Notes: generated by a model from the letters alone, not told the origin. A stretch of DNA of 64,000 nucleotides from an uncultured Caldimonas sp. (GCF_946480305.1 NZ_CAMLJQ010000012.1:1-64000), one strand, 5' to 3'. Numbered from the stretch's first letter, positions 7,606 through 16,601 are shown. Numbers and translations are program-made.

Positions 7606-10506
7606 ATGTCGTTCCCCATTCAGGCTGGAGCGTCCCTGCGTGACGCGCTGGGCCTGCTGTTCTTCTCTCAAAACACCCGGCTGCTGCGCATCGAAACCCG
7701 CCTCGACACGGCCATGCTCGTGCCCGAGCGCGCGGTGGTGCGTGAAGCGGTCAACCAGCCCTTCGAAATCTCCGTCGATTGCCTCGCCACCGACGCCCAG
7801 CTGGCGCTCGACGAGCTGATCGGCGAGCCCGTCAGCCTGCGCCTCGTGCGCCCTGACGGCAGCCTGCGCCCCTGGCATGGCTTCGTCGTCGAAGCCCGCC
7901 ACCTCGGCGCCGACGGCGGCCTGGCCCGCTACCGGTTAGAGCTCAAGTCGTGGCTGCACTTCCTCACGCTGCGCCGCGATGCCTTCGCCTTCCAGGACAA
8001 GACAGCGCTGCAGATCATCGAAGAGGTGTTCGCCGACTACCCGGCCGCGAACTGGCGCATCGAAGTCACCGAGCCCTTGCGCACGCGCAGCCTGTGCATG
8101 CAGTACCGCGAGACGGATTACGAATTCGTCTGCCGCCTGTTGAGCGAGGAAGGCCTGAGCTTCCACTTCGAACACCTCGACGGCCAGGCCCTGGCCGACG
8201 CTGATCGCCGTGGCCACGCCCAGCATGTGATGGTCATCACCGATCGCCAGTCGTCCCGCGCCGACCTGGGGCCGCTGCGTTTCACACGCCCTGACGTGCG
8301 CATCGGCGCCAAGCCCCAGGACGGCATCAGCGCCTTTGCGGCCCACCGCTCGGCCGGCCCCAACGCTGTGACGCTGGGCGCCTGGAACTACAAGCAACTC
8401 GCCGGCACCACCGCGAACGACAGCACCGCGCTCGAACATGGCGAGCTGCCCACGCTGGAGGTCTACGACGGCGCCGGCGCCTACCGCTACGAGAACGCCG
8501 CCCATGCCGAGCGGGCCGCCAGCATCGCCGTGGACGCCCTCGAACTCGACTACAAGCGCTTCTACGGCGAAGGCGCCGTGCGCGTGCTCAGTGCTGGCGT
8601 GCAATTCACCCTCACCGAGCACCCGCTGTACGGCAAGTCGGCACGCGACAACCGCTTCACCGTGCTCACGGTGGAGCACGAGATCGCCAACAACCTCGGC
8701 ACCGACATCACCCGGCTGCTGAACCGCCCCGACCTCGAACACGGCAGCTACCGCAACCGCTACACCTGCGCGCCCGGCCCGGCCGCCATCGTGCCCGGGT
8801 TCATCCGCAAGCCCACCGCCCCCGGCTGCCAGACGGCGCTCGTGGTCGGCATCCAGGGCGAGCCGCTGACCACCGAACGCGACTTGCGCGTCAAGGTGCA
8901 GTTCCACTGGCAGCGGGGCCAACGGCCCAACCCCGGCGGCCTGGGCCATGACAGTGCCGGCGACACGCAGGGCAATGCCCCGGGCAACGAACAAGCCGGC
9001 ACCTGGGTGCGCGTGGCGGTGCCTTCGGCCGGCGCGAACTGGGGCTCGGTGCTGGTGCCGCGCATCGGCACCGAGGTGCTGGTCGATTTTCTGGAAAGCG
9101 ACATCGACCGGCCGGTGATCGTGGCCCAGCTCTACAACGGGCAGGACACGCCGCCGTACTCCGCCGGCATCGACTCCGGCGTCAACCACCCCGGCGTGAT
9201 CTCTGGCCTGTACACCCACGCGCTGGACGGCCAGGGCAGCAACTCCTGGGTGGTCGACGACGCCACCGGGCAGTTGCGCATGCGCTTCCTCGCCACGCAC
9301 GCGATGAGCGAGCTGGGCCTGGGGCATTTGATCCAGCAGGGCACGCACAGCGCGCAGCGCGGCAGCTGGCGCGGCTCGGGCTTCGAGCTGGCCACGCAAG
9401 GCTGGGCCAGCGTGCGCGCTGGCGAAGGCCTGCTGATCAGCACGACCGCGCGGCCGCAACAGGGTGCGTCGGTCGCGAGCACGCAGATGGATGCGGCCGA
9501 GGCGGTCGGGCAGCTGAAGGCGGCCCATGACCTGGGCAAGCGGTTGAGCGAAGCCGCCAGCAGCCAGGAAGCGTTGAAGCTCACCAGTCACGAGCCGGAT
9601 CAGGCGGTGGAGAAGTTCATCCGCCAGATCGACGTGACCCAGGACGGCAAGTACAACGGGGCGGTCAACGGGCAGGAGGCGAAGAAGGCCGCGCCCGGCA
9701 GCCGAGACCTGGCCGACCCGGTGGAGCGCTTCAACGAGCCCGTGGTGCTGATGGAAACCCCCAGCGCCAGCGCCTTCGCGACACCGGCCACGGTGGCGAG
9801 CTTCGCGGGGCAGGACTACACGGTGGCGGTGCAAGGCGACCTGCACGAGACGGCCGCGCACACGGCCACGAGCGTGAGCGGCAAGACGACGAGCCTCTTC
9901 ACGCACGACGGCGGCATCCAGGCGTTCGCCGGCAACGGCCCGGTATCCATCCGCGCGCACACCGACGCGATGGAGCTCTACGCCGAGCAGGATGTGACGG
10001 TCGTCTCGGTCAACGACGAGATCCGCATTCACGCGAAGAACAAGATCGAGATGATCGGCGGGCAGAGCAAGGTGACGCTCGAAGGCGGCAACGTCACCTA
10101 TGCGTGCCCGGGGAACTTCACGGTCAAGAGTTCGGGGCATCAGTGGGAGGGGCCGGGGAATGGGGCGGCCGAACTGTTGAGTCTGCCCCAGGGTGCGGCG
10201 CAAGAGCCAGTCCATTGGATCGAGGTGGAACGCACGTACTACGACGGGTCCGCCGTCCAGGGCGCTCCTGTCAAGGTGACGTTCGCCGACGGATCGGTGC
10301 GCCGGGCCGCGTTGAGCGCTGACGGACGTGTCCGGATGGAAGGCGTGCCCAGCGGTCTCGCCAAGGTCGAGATCGGTGAAGACCAGCGCCAGTGGGCGCT
10401 CGACGATCCTCCCGAAGAGACCCCCAACCCCGCATACGGAAAGACTCTTTCCGGAGAACAACTACAAGCCCTGTACCGGGCGGTAATGGGTGATCACCAT
10501 GGATGA
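7606..10506 (+). CDS. vgrG: Type VI secretion tip protein VgrG with C-terminal TTR-like extension
   Basis: A 966-residue VgrG (TssI). Order of parts: a gp27-like hub (about residues 1-400, with the ETDYEFVCRLLSEEGLSFHFEH signature near 165), a gp5-like OB fold (PGFIRKPTAPGC... to VLVDFLESDIDRPVIVAQLYNGQ), a triple-strand beta-helix DUF2345-like region around residues 600-840, and a final extension from about residue 868 (PVHWIEVERTYYDGSAVQGA...). That last part has the D-G-x-x-x-x-G-A ... G-x-x-x-x-x-G-x-P-x-G pattern of the transthyretin-like domains that recruit cargo in other VgrGs. ATG at 7606 has a GGGAG site. No T6SS core genes are nearby, so this is an orphan vgrG whose cargo should be the next genes. 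Confidence 0.95.
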   Translation: MSFPIQAGASLRDALGLLFFSQNTRLLRIETRLDTAMLVPERAVVREAVNQPFEISVDCLATDAQLALDELIGEPVSLRLVRPDGSLRPWHGFVVEARHLGADGGLARYRLELKSWLHFLTLRRDAFAFQDKTALQIIEEVFADYPAANWRIEVTEPLRTRSLCMQYRETDYEFVCRLLSEEGLSFHFEHLDGQALADADRRGHAQHVMVITDRQSSRADLGPLRFTRPDVRIGAKPQDGISAFAAHRSAGPNAVTLGAWNYKQLAGTTANDSTALEHGELPTLEVYDGAGAYRYENAAHAERAASIAVDALELDYKRFYGEGAVRVLSAGVQFTLTEHPLYGKSARDNRFTVLTVEHEIANNLGTDITRLLNRPDLEHGSYRNRYTCAPGPAAIVPGFIRKPTAPGCQTALVVGIQGEPLTTERDLRVKVQFHWQRGQRPNPGGLGHDSAGDTQGNAPGNEQAGTWVRVAVPSAGANWGSVLVPRIGTEVLVDFLESDIDRPVIVAQLYNGQDTPPYSAGIDSGVNHPGVISGLYTHALDGQGSNSWVVDDATGQLRMRFLATHAMSELGLGHLIQQGTHSAQRGSWRGSGFELATQGWASVRAGEGLLISTTARPQQGASVASTQMDAAEAVGQLKAAHDLGKRLSEAASSQEALKLTSHEPDQAVEKFIRQIDVTQDGKYNGAVNGQEAKKAAPGSRDLADPVERFNEPVVLMETPSASAFATPATVASFAGQDYTVAVQGDLHETAAHTATSVSGKTTSLFTHDGGIQAFAGNGPVSIRAHTDAMELYAEQDVTVVSVNDEIRIHAKNKIEMIGGQSKVTLEGGNVTYACPGNFTVKSSGHQWEGPGNGAAELLSLPQGAAQEPVHWIEVERTYYDGSAVQGAPVKVTFADGSVRRAALSADGRVRMEGVPSGLAKVEIGEDQRQWALDDPPEETPNPAYGKTLSGEQLQALYRAVMGDHHG

Positions 10507-11632
10507 AGCCATCGACTGGTTCTGGGGCGTGCTCCAGGGCGATTTCAACGAAGACCCTTCGCTGTCGCAAACCATCGTCGGCAGCATCATCACGGCGATC
10601 CCCATCCTCGATCAGCTTGCGGATGTCCGCGACGTCATCGCCAACCTGTACGGCTTGTCGAAGGACAGCAGCGACAAATGGAAGTGGATCGCGCTGGCCA
10701 TCACGCTGATTGGCTTGATTCCCATCCTGGGAAGCTTGCTGAAAGGCGTCTTCAAGGTGGTCGTGAAAGCGATCCGGGCCGGAGGAAGCCATCTCGACGA
10801 AGCCGTCGAAACGGTGCTGGCCATCGTTCGCGGCTCGGGGAAGGGCGACCCGGTCGCCTTTCTGAAGAACCTCCCGATGGATCAATACACCCGCGACGCC
10901 TTGAAGTCCTTCAACGACATCGTCAACCGGATCGTGCTCGGCATCCGCGATGTCCGCCATTCGTGGTTGGCGAAGCTGGCGATGGGAGACAAGGTCCGGC
11001 GGCTGGAACTGGTCGAGAAGCAGCTTGAACACCTGAAGAGCCTCGGGCAGCAGAAAATCCCCGAGGTCATGCGTTTTCTGAAGTCGGAACTCGACAAGCT
11101 GCTGGAACGGGCCAAGCCGGCCAAGATGGACGGCACGACGAACACCGGCAACACCCTTGCCCACAGCGCCAAGCCGTTGCTGCGACTGGAATACGAAGTC
11201 GCGGTGAAGCGGCGGGTCGGCGGACTGGTGGAACGCATGCGCGCGGCGGGCAAGAGCGAGGAAGAGATCGCCAGGGCCGCCAACGCGGAACGTCGTGCCA
11301 TCGGCAAGGAGTTCAAGGACAAGACCGACCCGGAACTGCGCGAAGTCATCTACAAGCGCAACGAGCAGGTTTACGGAGATCCGCTCGGCCCCACGTACGA
11401 CGACCTCAAGCGCGGCTACACGATCCATCCGAAGACGAAGGAACGGGTGCCCATCGGCCGCGGCAACCCGAAAAGCGACGCGCAGATCATCGAAGGGGCG
11501 CAGAACGCAGGTGGCGAAGACTTCCCGTGGGATCTGGTGATGGAGTTCTATCGAGAAAAGAAGACCGGTGACCCGAAGAAGGCCGCCGAACTTCTGAAGC
11601 AGATCGACGCCATCGTCAACAAATCCCGCTGA
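10499..11632 (+). CDS. Putative T6SS effector, polymorphic-toxin-like
   Basis: A 377-residue protein that starts inside the end of vgrG (8-base overlap), the usual place for VgrG cargo. The N-terminal part (about residues 22-100) has two hydrophobic stretches (SIITAIPILDQLADVRDVIANL and WIALAITLIGLIPILGSLLKG) resembling the N-terminal region of other T6SS/polymorphic toxins, from memory. The charged C-terminal 150 residues (EEEIARAANAERRAIGKEF, VYGDPLGPTYDDL, AQIIEGAQNAGGED) look like a separate toxin domain; I recall similar sequences at the ends of Rhs-like proteins but cannot name the activity. There is no signal peptide. ATG at 10499 is preferred over GTG at 10490. Confidence 0.7.
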   Translation: MDEAIDWFWGVLQGDFNEDPSLSQTIVGSIITAIPILDQLADVRDVIANLYGLSKDSSDKWKWIALAITLIGLIPILGSLLKGVFKVVVKAIRAGGSHLDEAVETVLAIVRGSGKGDPVAFLKNLPMDQYTRDALKSFNDIVNRIVLGIRDVRHSWLAKLAMGDKVRRLELVEKQLEHLKSLGQQKIPEVMRFLKSELDKLLERAKPAKMDGTTNTGNTLAHSAKPLLRLEYEVAVKRRVGGLVERMRAAGKSEEEIARAANAERRAIGKEFKDKTDPELREVIYKRNEQVYGDPLGPTYDDLKRGYTIHPKTKERVPIGRGNPKSDAQIIEGAQNAGGEDFPWDLVMEFYREKKTGDPKKAAELLKQIDAIVNKSR

Positions 11633-11637
11633 TTCCC

Positions 11638-12375
11638 ATGTGGCTGTACAAGCATCACACCTGTAGCGACCTCATCGACCTCGACCACGACACAGGCCGC
11701 TGGCGCCCTGTCGACGACTCCGAAAAGCCTCCTGGCGCCCGGGTGCTCGCCGATCTGCCGGTTCGAGGCAGCTACACCGACGTCGGCGACAAACGCTTCT
11801 ACTCCTACTGGACCGACGACCAGCGATTCATCTTCCGCACCTACGACGGGCAGGTGTTCGAGCTGTGCCGCAAGCTCGCAAACGGCGCGGTCATCGAGTC
11901 GTCTCCAGGCTTGCGCTGCGTCATCGAGCCGGCAAAGTACACAGATGGCCGCCTGATGTCGGGCAAGAGCGCGGTGTCTCTCGTGGCGGGCGATGGCAAG
12001 GTGCTTTACACGCTGGTCTACGACTCGGACTACTACCTGCAGCTCTACGCTTCGGACTTCACTGCCGCGTCTGCGGTGCAGGATCTGTCCGACTGGGACT
12101 TCTTTGTGGCGCTCAAGGGCGCGATCGAAATCTTCGCGGAACGGGCCGCCTCGGGCCGCTTGCAGTTGACCCTCGAAGACGACGGCGCAGTGATCGACGG
12201 CCGCAAGATCCACCAAACGGAACTGCTGTTCGCCGACACCGGCAATGCCTGTCCACGCGGTGGCGTCTGGGTGTGCGTCGAAGACATGAGGCATGGCCAG
12301 GCCGTCCGTGCCGGCGAGGCCATGCCCGCGCTGGCAGGGCGAGCGGTGCAGTGGGTCTGGAGCCGGGAGCGCTGA
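11638..12375 (+). CDS. Hypothetical protein, candidate immunity to the upstream effector
   Basis: A 245-residue soluble protein, five bases after the effector stop. It is rich in aromatic residues and short beta-strand-like stretches (FYSYWTDDQRFIFRTYDGQVFEL, VLYTLVYDSDYYLQLYASDF). It has no signal peptide, membrane segment or motif I recognise. Tight linkage directly behind a VgrG-linked toxin is the standard position of a cognate immunity gene, and a cytoplasmic immunity protein would suit a toxin with a cytoplasmic target. This is inference from position; it could also be a chaperone/adaptor. Confidence 0.6.
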   Translation: MWLYKHHTCSDLIDLDHDTGRWRPVDDSEKPPGARVLADLPVRGSYTDVGDKRFYSYWTDDQRFIFRTYDGQVFELCRKLANGAVIESSPGLRCVIEPAKYTDGRLMSGKSAVSLVAGDGKVLYTLVYDSDYYLQLYASDFTAASAVQDLSDWDFFVALKGAIEIFAERAASGRLQLTLEDDGAVIDGRKIHQTELLFADTGNACPRGGVWVCVEDMRHGQAVRAGEAMPALAGRAVQWVWSRER

Positions 12376-12405
12376 TCCCCGCGCTCTCAAAACGAGGTCC
12401 GATCG

Positions 12406-13134
12406 ATGCTGGCGCCCGCCTCCTTCATGATGGGACGATGGCTCGTCAGCGCCGGCCGTCCTATCGGCCTCCTCTGTGCATCGCTGCTCATCGCGGCCAC
12501 GTCGTTCGCGACGCCGACCAATAGCACCTGCCACGGCACCCCCAGCCGCGGCCGCCTGGAAAACGGCGTGCGGCTCCCCCTCTCCGGCCCCAACTACACG
12601 AGCTACAGCACGGTCGCCGCGCACGCCGGGCGCACCTACGTGCACAGCACGGTCCATGACATCGTCGTCGCGGCCTATGAGTCATTGCAGGCGAGCCACG
12701 CCGGCAAGGTATACGTCTACGCCGAGACCGGCTTCGCCGAAGGTGGCCCGTTCAAACCGCACCGCACGCACCAGAACGGCTTGTCGGTCGACTTCATGGT
12801 GCCGGTGTTGCGTGGAGGTCGTTCGGTGCCGCTGCCCACGCATGCCTTGAACCGCTATGGCTACGACATCGAGCTCGATACAAAGGGCCGCTACGACGAC
12901 TACGTGATCGACTTCGAGGCACTGGGCGCACACCTTGTTGCACTGCACAAGGCGGCGCAGGCGCGCAAGGTCGGTATTGCGCGCGTGATCTTCGACCCGC
13001 CGCTGCAGCCGGCGCTGCTCGCCACCTCGCACGGCGACTACCTGCGCCGTCACCTTCGGCTGCCGAAGACCCACGCCTGGGTGCGGCACGACGAGCACTA
13101 CCACGTGGACTTCGACGTCCCCTGCCGGCCCTGA
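12406..13134 (+). CDS. MepA-like murein endopeptidase, exported
   Basis: A 242-residue protein with a hydrophobic N-terminal signal-like segment (LIGLLCASLLIAATSFA-type, ending near residue 36) and the metal-binding pattern of penicillin-insensitive murein endopeptidases: HRTHQNGLSVDF (His and Asp ligands, around residue 124-135) and, near the C-terminus, WVRHDEHYHVDFD. MepA-type enzymes cut D-Ala-mDAP cross-links in the periplasm. It is shorter than E. coli MepA (about 274). It follows the vgrG effector and immunity genes by 30 bases, so it may be a further T6SS-linked hydrolase or a local peptidoglycan-opening factor. Two cysteines (near the mature start and third from the end) could form a disulphide. 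Confidence 0.8.
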   Translation: MLAPASFMMGRWLVSAGRPIGLLCASLLIAATSFATPTNSTCHGTPSRGRLENGVRLPLSGPNYTSYSTVAAHAGRTYVHSTVHDIVVAAYESLQASHAGKVYVYAETGFAEGGPFKPHRTHQNGLSVDFMVPVLRGGRSVPLPTHALNRYGYDIELDTKGRYDDYVIDFEALGAHLVALHKAAQARKVGIARVIFDPPLQPALLATSHGDYLRRHLRLPKTHAWVRHDEHYHVDFDVPCRP

Positions 13135-13580
13135 GAGCGTGAGGGCCATCCGGCCTGAGCGCTCGCCCTCGAGCCCCCTCCTCCCCTTCCCCCGCACTCA
13201 CGGGGGAAACGCGTGAACTTTGACCGCAGCCCCCCGGAAAGGGGGCTCCACTTCGGGCAGCAACTGCCGATACTGCAATTGGGCAAGCTCACCATGTGTG
13301 GGAAGCCGGCGGCCCTGCCGTCCGCTCATCCGGTCCTGCCGCCATATCCGGCGCCACCGGTCTTGCCCGCCAATCCATCGCCCGGTGCTCGTCGTGAGCA
13401 CCGGGTGTCGTCTTTCCGGTTCAAGGCCGCCGCGTGGTTGTGACCATCGGTGCCGCGCCTGTTCCCGCCGCCTCGCTTTGCTCACAACCCGATGCAGCGC
13501 ACACATTGCGCATCGCCGTGGCGTGCGCGGGCCTTTACCTTGCTGGGTGGAAGGATCGACGAACTCCGATCCGCCACTTC
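13135..13580. other. 446-base intergenic region between T6SS island and glycan genes
   Basis: No convincing gene. It contains two GC-rich hairpins: AGCCCCC/GGGGGCT (13228-13234 with 13241-13247) and the perfect 10-base stem described separately at 13381-13405. Short open frames on both strands here lack family motifs and ribosome sites. Confidence 0.5.
13381..13405. terminator. Strong GC-rich hairpin, possible terminator
   Basis: CCCGGTGCTC (13381-13390) pairs perfectly with GAGCACCGGG (13396-13405) around a 5-base loop. There is no T-run on either side, so it would be a factor-assisted terminator or a structural element. It lies between mepA-like and the first glycosyltransferase. Confidence 0.4.
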
Positions 13581-14699
13581 ATGACAGAACCAACCATCGA
13601 ACGCATCTGCGTCTTCCGCGCGTTGAAGCTGGGCGACATGGTGTGCGCCACGCCCGCGTTGCGCGCATTGCGAGGGCGTTACCCGGACGCCCACATCACG
13701 CTGATCGGCCTGCCCTGGGCGCGCGATTTCGCGCAGCGGCTTTCGCCATGGATAGATGCCTTCGAGCCCTTTCCCGGCCACCCGGACCTGCCCGAACAGC
13801 CATGCCACACGCACGCGCCGTTCGCCGCCTGGGCGCAGGGCATGCGCGAGCAGCGCTTCGATCTCGCCGTGCAGATGCACGGCAGCGGGCGCACGAGCAA
13901 CCGGCTCGTCGAGGCGTTGGGCGCGCGGCTCACGGTGGGCTTTCTGCCGGAGCACGACGCATTGAATTCGCCGGGGGACGGGCGCCTCTACTGGCCCTAC
14001 CCGGACGGGTTGCACGAGATCCATCGCTGCCTGAGCCTGGTGAAGCAGCTCGGCGGCGACGACCGTGACGACGAGGTGTTCTTCCCGCTCGACGAATACG
14101 ACGACGCCGAACTGAACCGGCATCCCGACCTGGCGGCGCTGGTGCCGGGGCAGTTCTTCTGTCTGCACCCAGGCGCTCGCGAAGCCTCGAAGCGGTGGGC
14201 GCCGGAGCACTTTGCCGCGGTGGGCGATGCGTTGGCATGCAACGGATGGCGCGCGGTGATCACCGGTGACGCCTCCGAACACGAGCTCGCCGCCGAAGTG
14301 CAGGCGCGCATGCGCACGCCGGCGATCAACGCGGCGCGCAGCCTGTCGGTGGGGGCGCTCGCGGCGCTGCTGTCACGGTCGCGCCTGCTGGTCTCCAACG
14401 ACACGGGCGTGGCCCACATTGCGGCGGCGTTGCGGCTGCCGAGCGTCGTGGTCTTCTTCGCGACCGACCCGGCGCGCTGGGCACCGCTGGATCGCCTGCG
14501 CCATCGTTGCGTGGTGCCACCCGCGGGCGAGCGCACCGTGGCGCCGGCCGCGGTGGTCGAGGCCGCCCTGCCCTTGCTCGACCTGCCGTTGCAGCTCAGG
14601 GCTGCGGCAGCCGATGCACCCCTTCTTCCGGATGCGTCTCCGGCAGCATCGCATCCGGCGGTGCCGGGCCTTCATACAGCGGCTCAGCCAACGCAATGA
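13581..14699 (+). CDS. Glycosyltransferase family 9 (heptosyltransferase-like)
   Basis: A 372-residue GT-B enzyme of the ADP-heptose transferase family. The N-terminal RALKLGDMVCATPALRALRGRYPDAHITLIG is the typical acceptor-domain start, and SNDTGVAHIAAALRLPSVVVFFATDPARWAPL is the nucleotide-sugar site near residue 275. It probably adds a heptose or similar sugar to a lipopolysaccharide core or other surface glycan in the cytoplasm. ATG at 13581 matches the start of homology; no strong ribosome site. Its 3' end overlaps the opposite-strand GT9 gene by 104 bases. Confidence 0.88.
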   Translation: MTEPTIERICVFRALKLGDMVCATPALRALRGRYPDAHITLIGLPWARDFAQRLSPWIDAFEPFPGHPDLPEQPCHTHAPFAAWAQGMREQRFDLAVQMHGSGRTSNRLVEALGARLTVGFLPEHDALNSPGDGRLYWPYPDGLHEIHRCLSLVKQLGGDDRDDEVFFPLDEYDDAELNRHPDLAALVPGQFFCLHPGAREASKRWAPEHFAAVGDALACNGWRAVITGDASEHELAAEVQARMRTPAINAARSLSVGALAALLSRSRLLVSNDTGVAHIAAALRLPSVVVFFATDPARWAPLDRLRHRCVVPPAGERTVAPAAVVEAALPLLDLPLQLRAAAADAPLLPDASPAASHPAVPGLHTAAQPTQ

Positions 14700-15765
14700 C
14701 CTGCGCCGGCTCCACGTCGTCGACGAAGGAGCTGGTGTGGCCGCAATCCACCGTCATGCAATTGCGGCCGCACACGGGGCAGTCGAGGCGCCACGACACG
14801 GCCACCGCCTGCCGCGCACTCGAGATCGGTCCGTGTCCGATCATGTTGCCGATCCAGTAGACGGCCACCGTGGCAACGCCCAATGCGCGCGCGAGGTGGG
14901 CCGGCCCGGTGTCGTTCGAGACCACGAGCCTGGCCCGCTCGATGAGCCCGAGCAGACCGCCCAGCGACAGCCGGCCGGTGAGGTCGTGCACCCGTTCCTG
15001 GTGGCGCATGCCCTGCAACACGCCGGCCACGGCCTCGGCTTCCGCCATCGTGCCGTTCACCGCGATTTCCGCACCGAGTTCGGCAAAGTGATCCCCCACC
15101 GCGGCAAAGCTTGCCGGCGACCACCGACGGCGGGGGTCGGCGGCACCGGGTTGCAGCACCACGAGCGGCCGTTCCGAAGCGGGCAGCACGGCCGCGGCCT
15201 CGTTGCGGTCGTGCGGCGTGACGACGAGATGAGGCTCCACTGTCCGCCCGCAGGCCCCGACCAGCGCCACGCCTTCGAGCAGGCGCAGCACCTCGGGATG
15301 CAGTTCGCGATAGGGCAGCATGCGGTCGAGCGGCATGGCACCCGGTGTGTGGAAGCCGGCGGTGAGCCGCGCCCCGAGCCGGCGCACGAGCGGGTTGCTG
15401 TGCAGGCCGCCGCCATGCAGCTGCAGCGCCAAGTCGAAGCGCCGCTCATGCATCGCCTCGAAGAACGCCGCCTGCGCTGCCGTATCCTGCTGCGCGTCGA
15501 GCGGCCAGCCCACGCCGGCGAACACCGGCATCGCGATCACTTCGTCCACCGGCGATGGCCGCTCACGCAGGAACTCCGCATGCCACGCGCGCCCGAGCAG
15601 CGTGATGCGCGCGTCGGGATACGCGGCGCGCAAGGCCTCCAGGGCCGGCAACGCAACGACGAAGTCGCCCACCGCATTGGCACGCAGCACGGCCAGCGAG
15701 CGCACACCGGGCACGCGCTCGCCGAGCCCGGCATACAGCCCGCCGGCGTGCGCAACGGCCCTCAC
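14596..15765 (-). CDS. Glycosyltransferase family 9 with C-terminal cysteine cluster
   Basis: A 389-residue GT9 enzyme, paralogous in fold to the convergent gene. Motifs: LAVLRANAVGDFVVALPALEALRAAYPDARITLLG at the N-terminus and SNDTGPAHLARALG near residue 280. Unusually, the nucleotide-sugar domain runs into WRLDCPVCGRNCMTVDCGH, with CPxC and further cysteines plus His that could bind a metal. The start is GTG at 15765, which overlaps the stop of the GT2 gene by 4 bases (GTGA). It is the last gene of a three-gene operon with DUF4254 and GT2; the acceptor is unknown but is likely a surface glycan. Confidence 0.87.
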   Translation of the reverse strand: MRAVAHAGGLYAGLGERVPGVRSLAVLRANAVGDFVVALPALEALRAAYPDARITLLGRAWHAEFLRERPSPVDEVIAMPVFAGVGWPLDAQQDTAAQAAFFEAMHERRFDLALQLHGGGLHSNPLVRRLGARLTAGFHTPGAMPLDRMLPYRELHPEVLRLLEGVALVGACGRTVEPHLVVTPHDRNEAAAVLPASERPLVVLQPGAADPRRRWSPASFAAVGDHFAELGAEIAVNGTMAEAEAVAGVLQGMRHQERVHDLTGRLSLGGLLGLIERARLVVSNDTGPAHLARALGVATVAVYWIGNMIGHGPISSARQAVAVSWRLDCPVCGRNCMTVDCGHTSSFVDDVEPAQVIALAEPLYEGPAPPDAMLPETHPEEGVHRLPQP

Positions 15766-16601
15766 GCGGGCACCTCGCCCGCCGTCGGCCAGCGCTGGGC
15801 TGCCAGCACGAAAGGCGCGTCGACCTCGCGTTGCTGCACGGTGGTCGGCAGCTCCTGGTGGTAGGCACCCGACGGCATCACGCCGCAACCGCCGTAGCGC
15901 TCCATCACGCGCAGCTGCGCCAGCACGTCTTCGCCGCAGTGCTCGTCGGGCAGCTCGCGCCAGAAGTCGAAGCCGCCCACGTCACGCAGCTTGGCGGTGT
16001 CGTACATCACGCAACCCCCGGCCCACGCGAGCTTGTACAGGCGCGGGTGGGCGGCGTCGATGCCGAGTGCGCGCTGCACGTGCCACAGGTTGGCAGCGTT
16101 GTGCAGCAGGTGCCGCTGCCATGCGTCGGTGTGGGGGCGCACGGCCTCGGGCTGCACGGGCCCGTCCCAGAACTCCACTGCCTGTTGGTGCGGGCGCACG
16201 TCGTCCCGGTACGACAGCCCGATCACCGCGCTGCCGACGAAGCCGCAGCGCTGCTCGCGCAGCACGTTGACCAGGCGTTCGATCAGATCGGGCTCGAGCA
16301 GCACGTCGTCGTCGACGTACAGCACATGGGGCGCGCGCGCCTGCTCCAGCAGGAACTGGCGCTGTTGCGCCAGACCGCGCCGCGGCAGGTTGCGCAGCAG
16401 GTGCACCTCGTGCCCGCGAGCTTCAAGCAGGCGCACGATCGATCGCGCCTCGCCGGTCTCGAAGCTCGCGGCCCCGTCCGACTGGTCCGAGACGACCACG
16501 CGGAACGAGCGCCACGTCTGGCCGATCAGCGTGGCCAGCGTGGCGGCCAGGGCGGTGGGTCGGTGGCGGGTCGGGATGAGGACGTCGACGGCCGGCGTCA
16601 T
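15762..16601 (-). CDS. Glycosyltransferase family 2
   Basis: A 279-residue GT-A enzyme. It begins VDVLIPTRHRPTALAATLATLIGQ and has the metal-binding YVDDDVLLEPDLIE motif (DxD, near residue 91) and the acceptor-side GEDV with the preceding DVGGFDFW motif. It is cytoplasmic, with no membrane anchor. The ATG at 16601 overlaps the DUF4254 stop by 4 bases, and its own stop overlaps the GT9 start by 4 bases, so all three genes are one coupled unit. It probably extends the same glycan as the GT9 enzymes. Confidence 0.9.
   Translation of the reverse strand: MTPAVDVLIPTRHRPTALAATLATLIGQTWRSFRVVVSDQSDGAASFETGEARSIVRLLEARGHEVHLLRNLPRRGLAQQRQFLLEQARAPHVLYVDDDVLLEPDLIERLVNVLREQRCGFVGSAVIGLSYRDDVRPHQQAVEFWDGPVQPEAVRPHTDAWQRHLLHNAANLWHVQRALGIDAAHPRLYKLAWAGGCVMYDTAKLRDVGGFDFWRELPDEHCGEDVLAQLRVMERYGGCGVMPSGAYHQELPTTVQQREVDAPFVLAAQRWPTAGEVPA

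Noticed and set aside
7936..10461. An 841-codon minus-strand frame inside vgrG
   Set aside because: Composition is His/Arg/Val-rich without domains and mirrors vgrG codons.
13213..13443. Short plus-strand frame in the 13.1-13.6 kb gap
   Set aside because: Low-complexity Pro/Ala sequence, no ribosome site, no homology I recognise.
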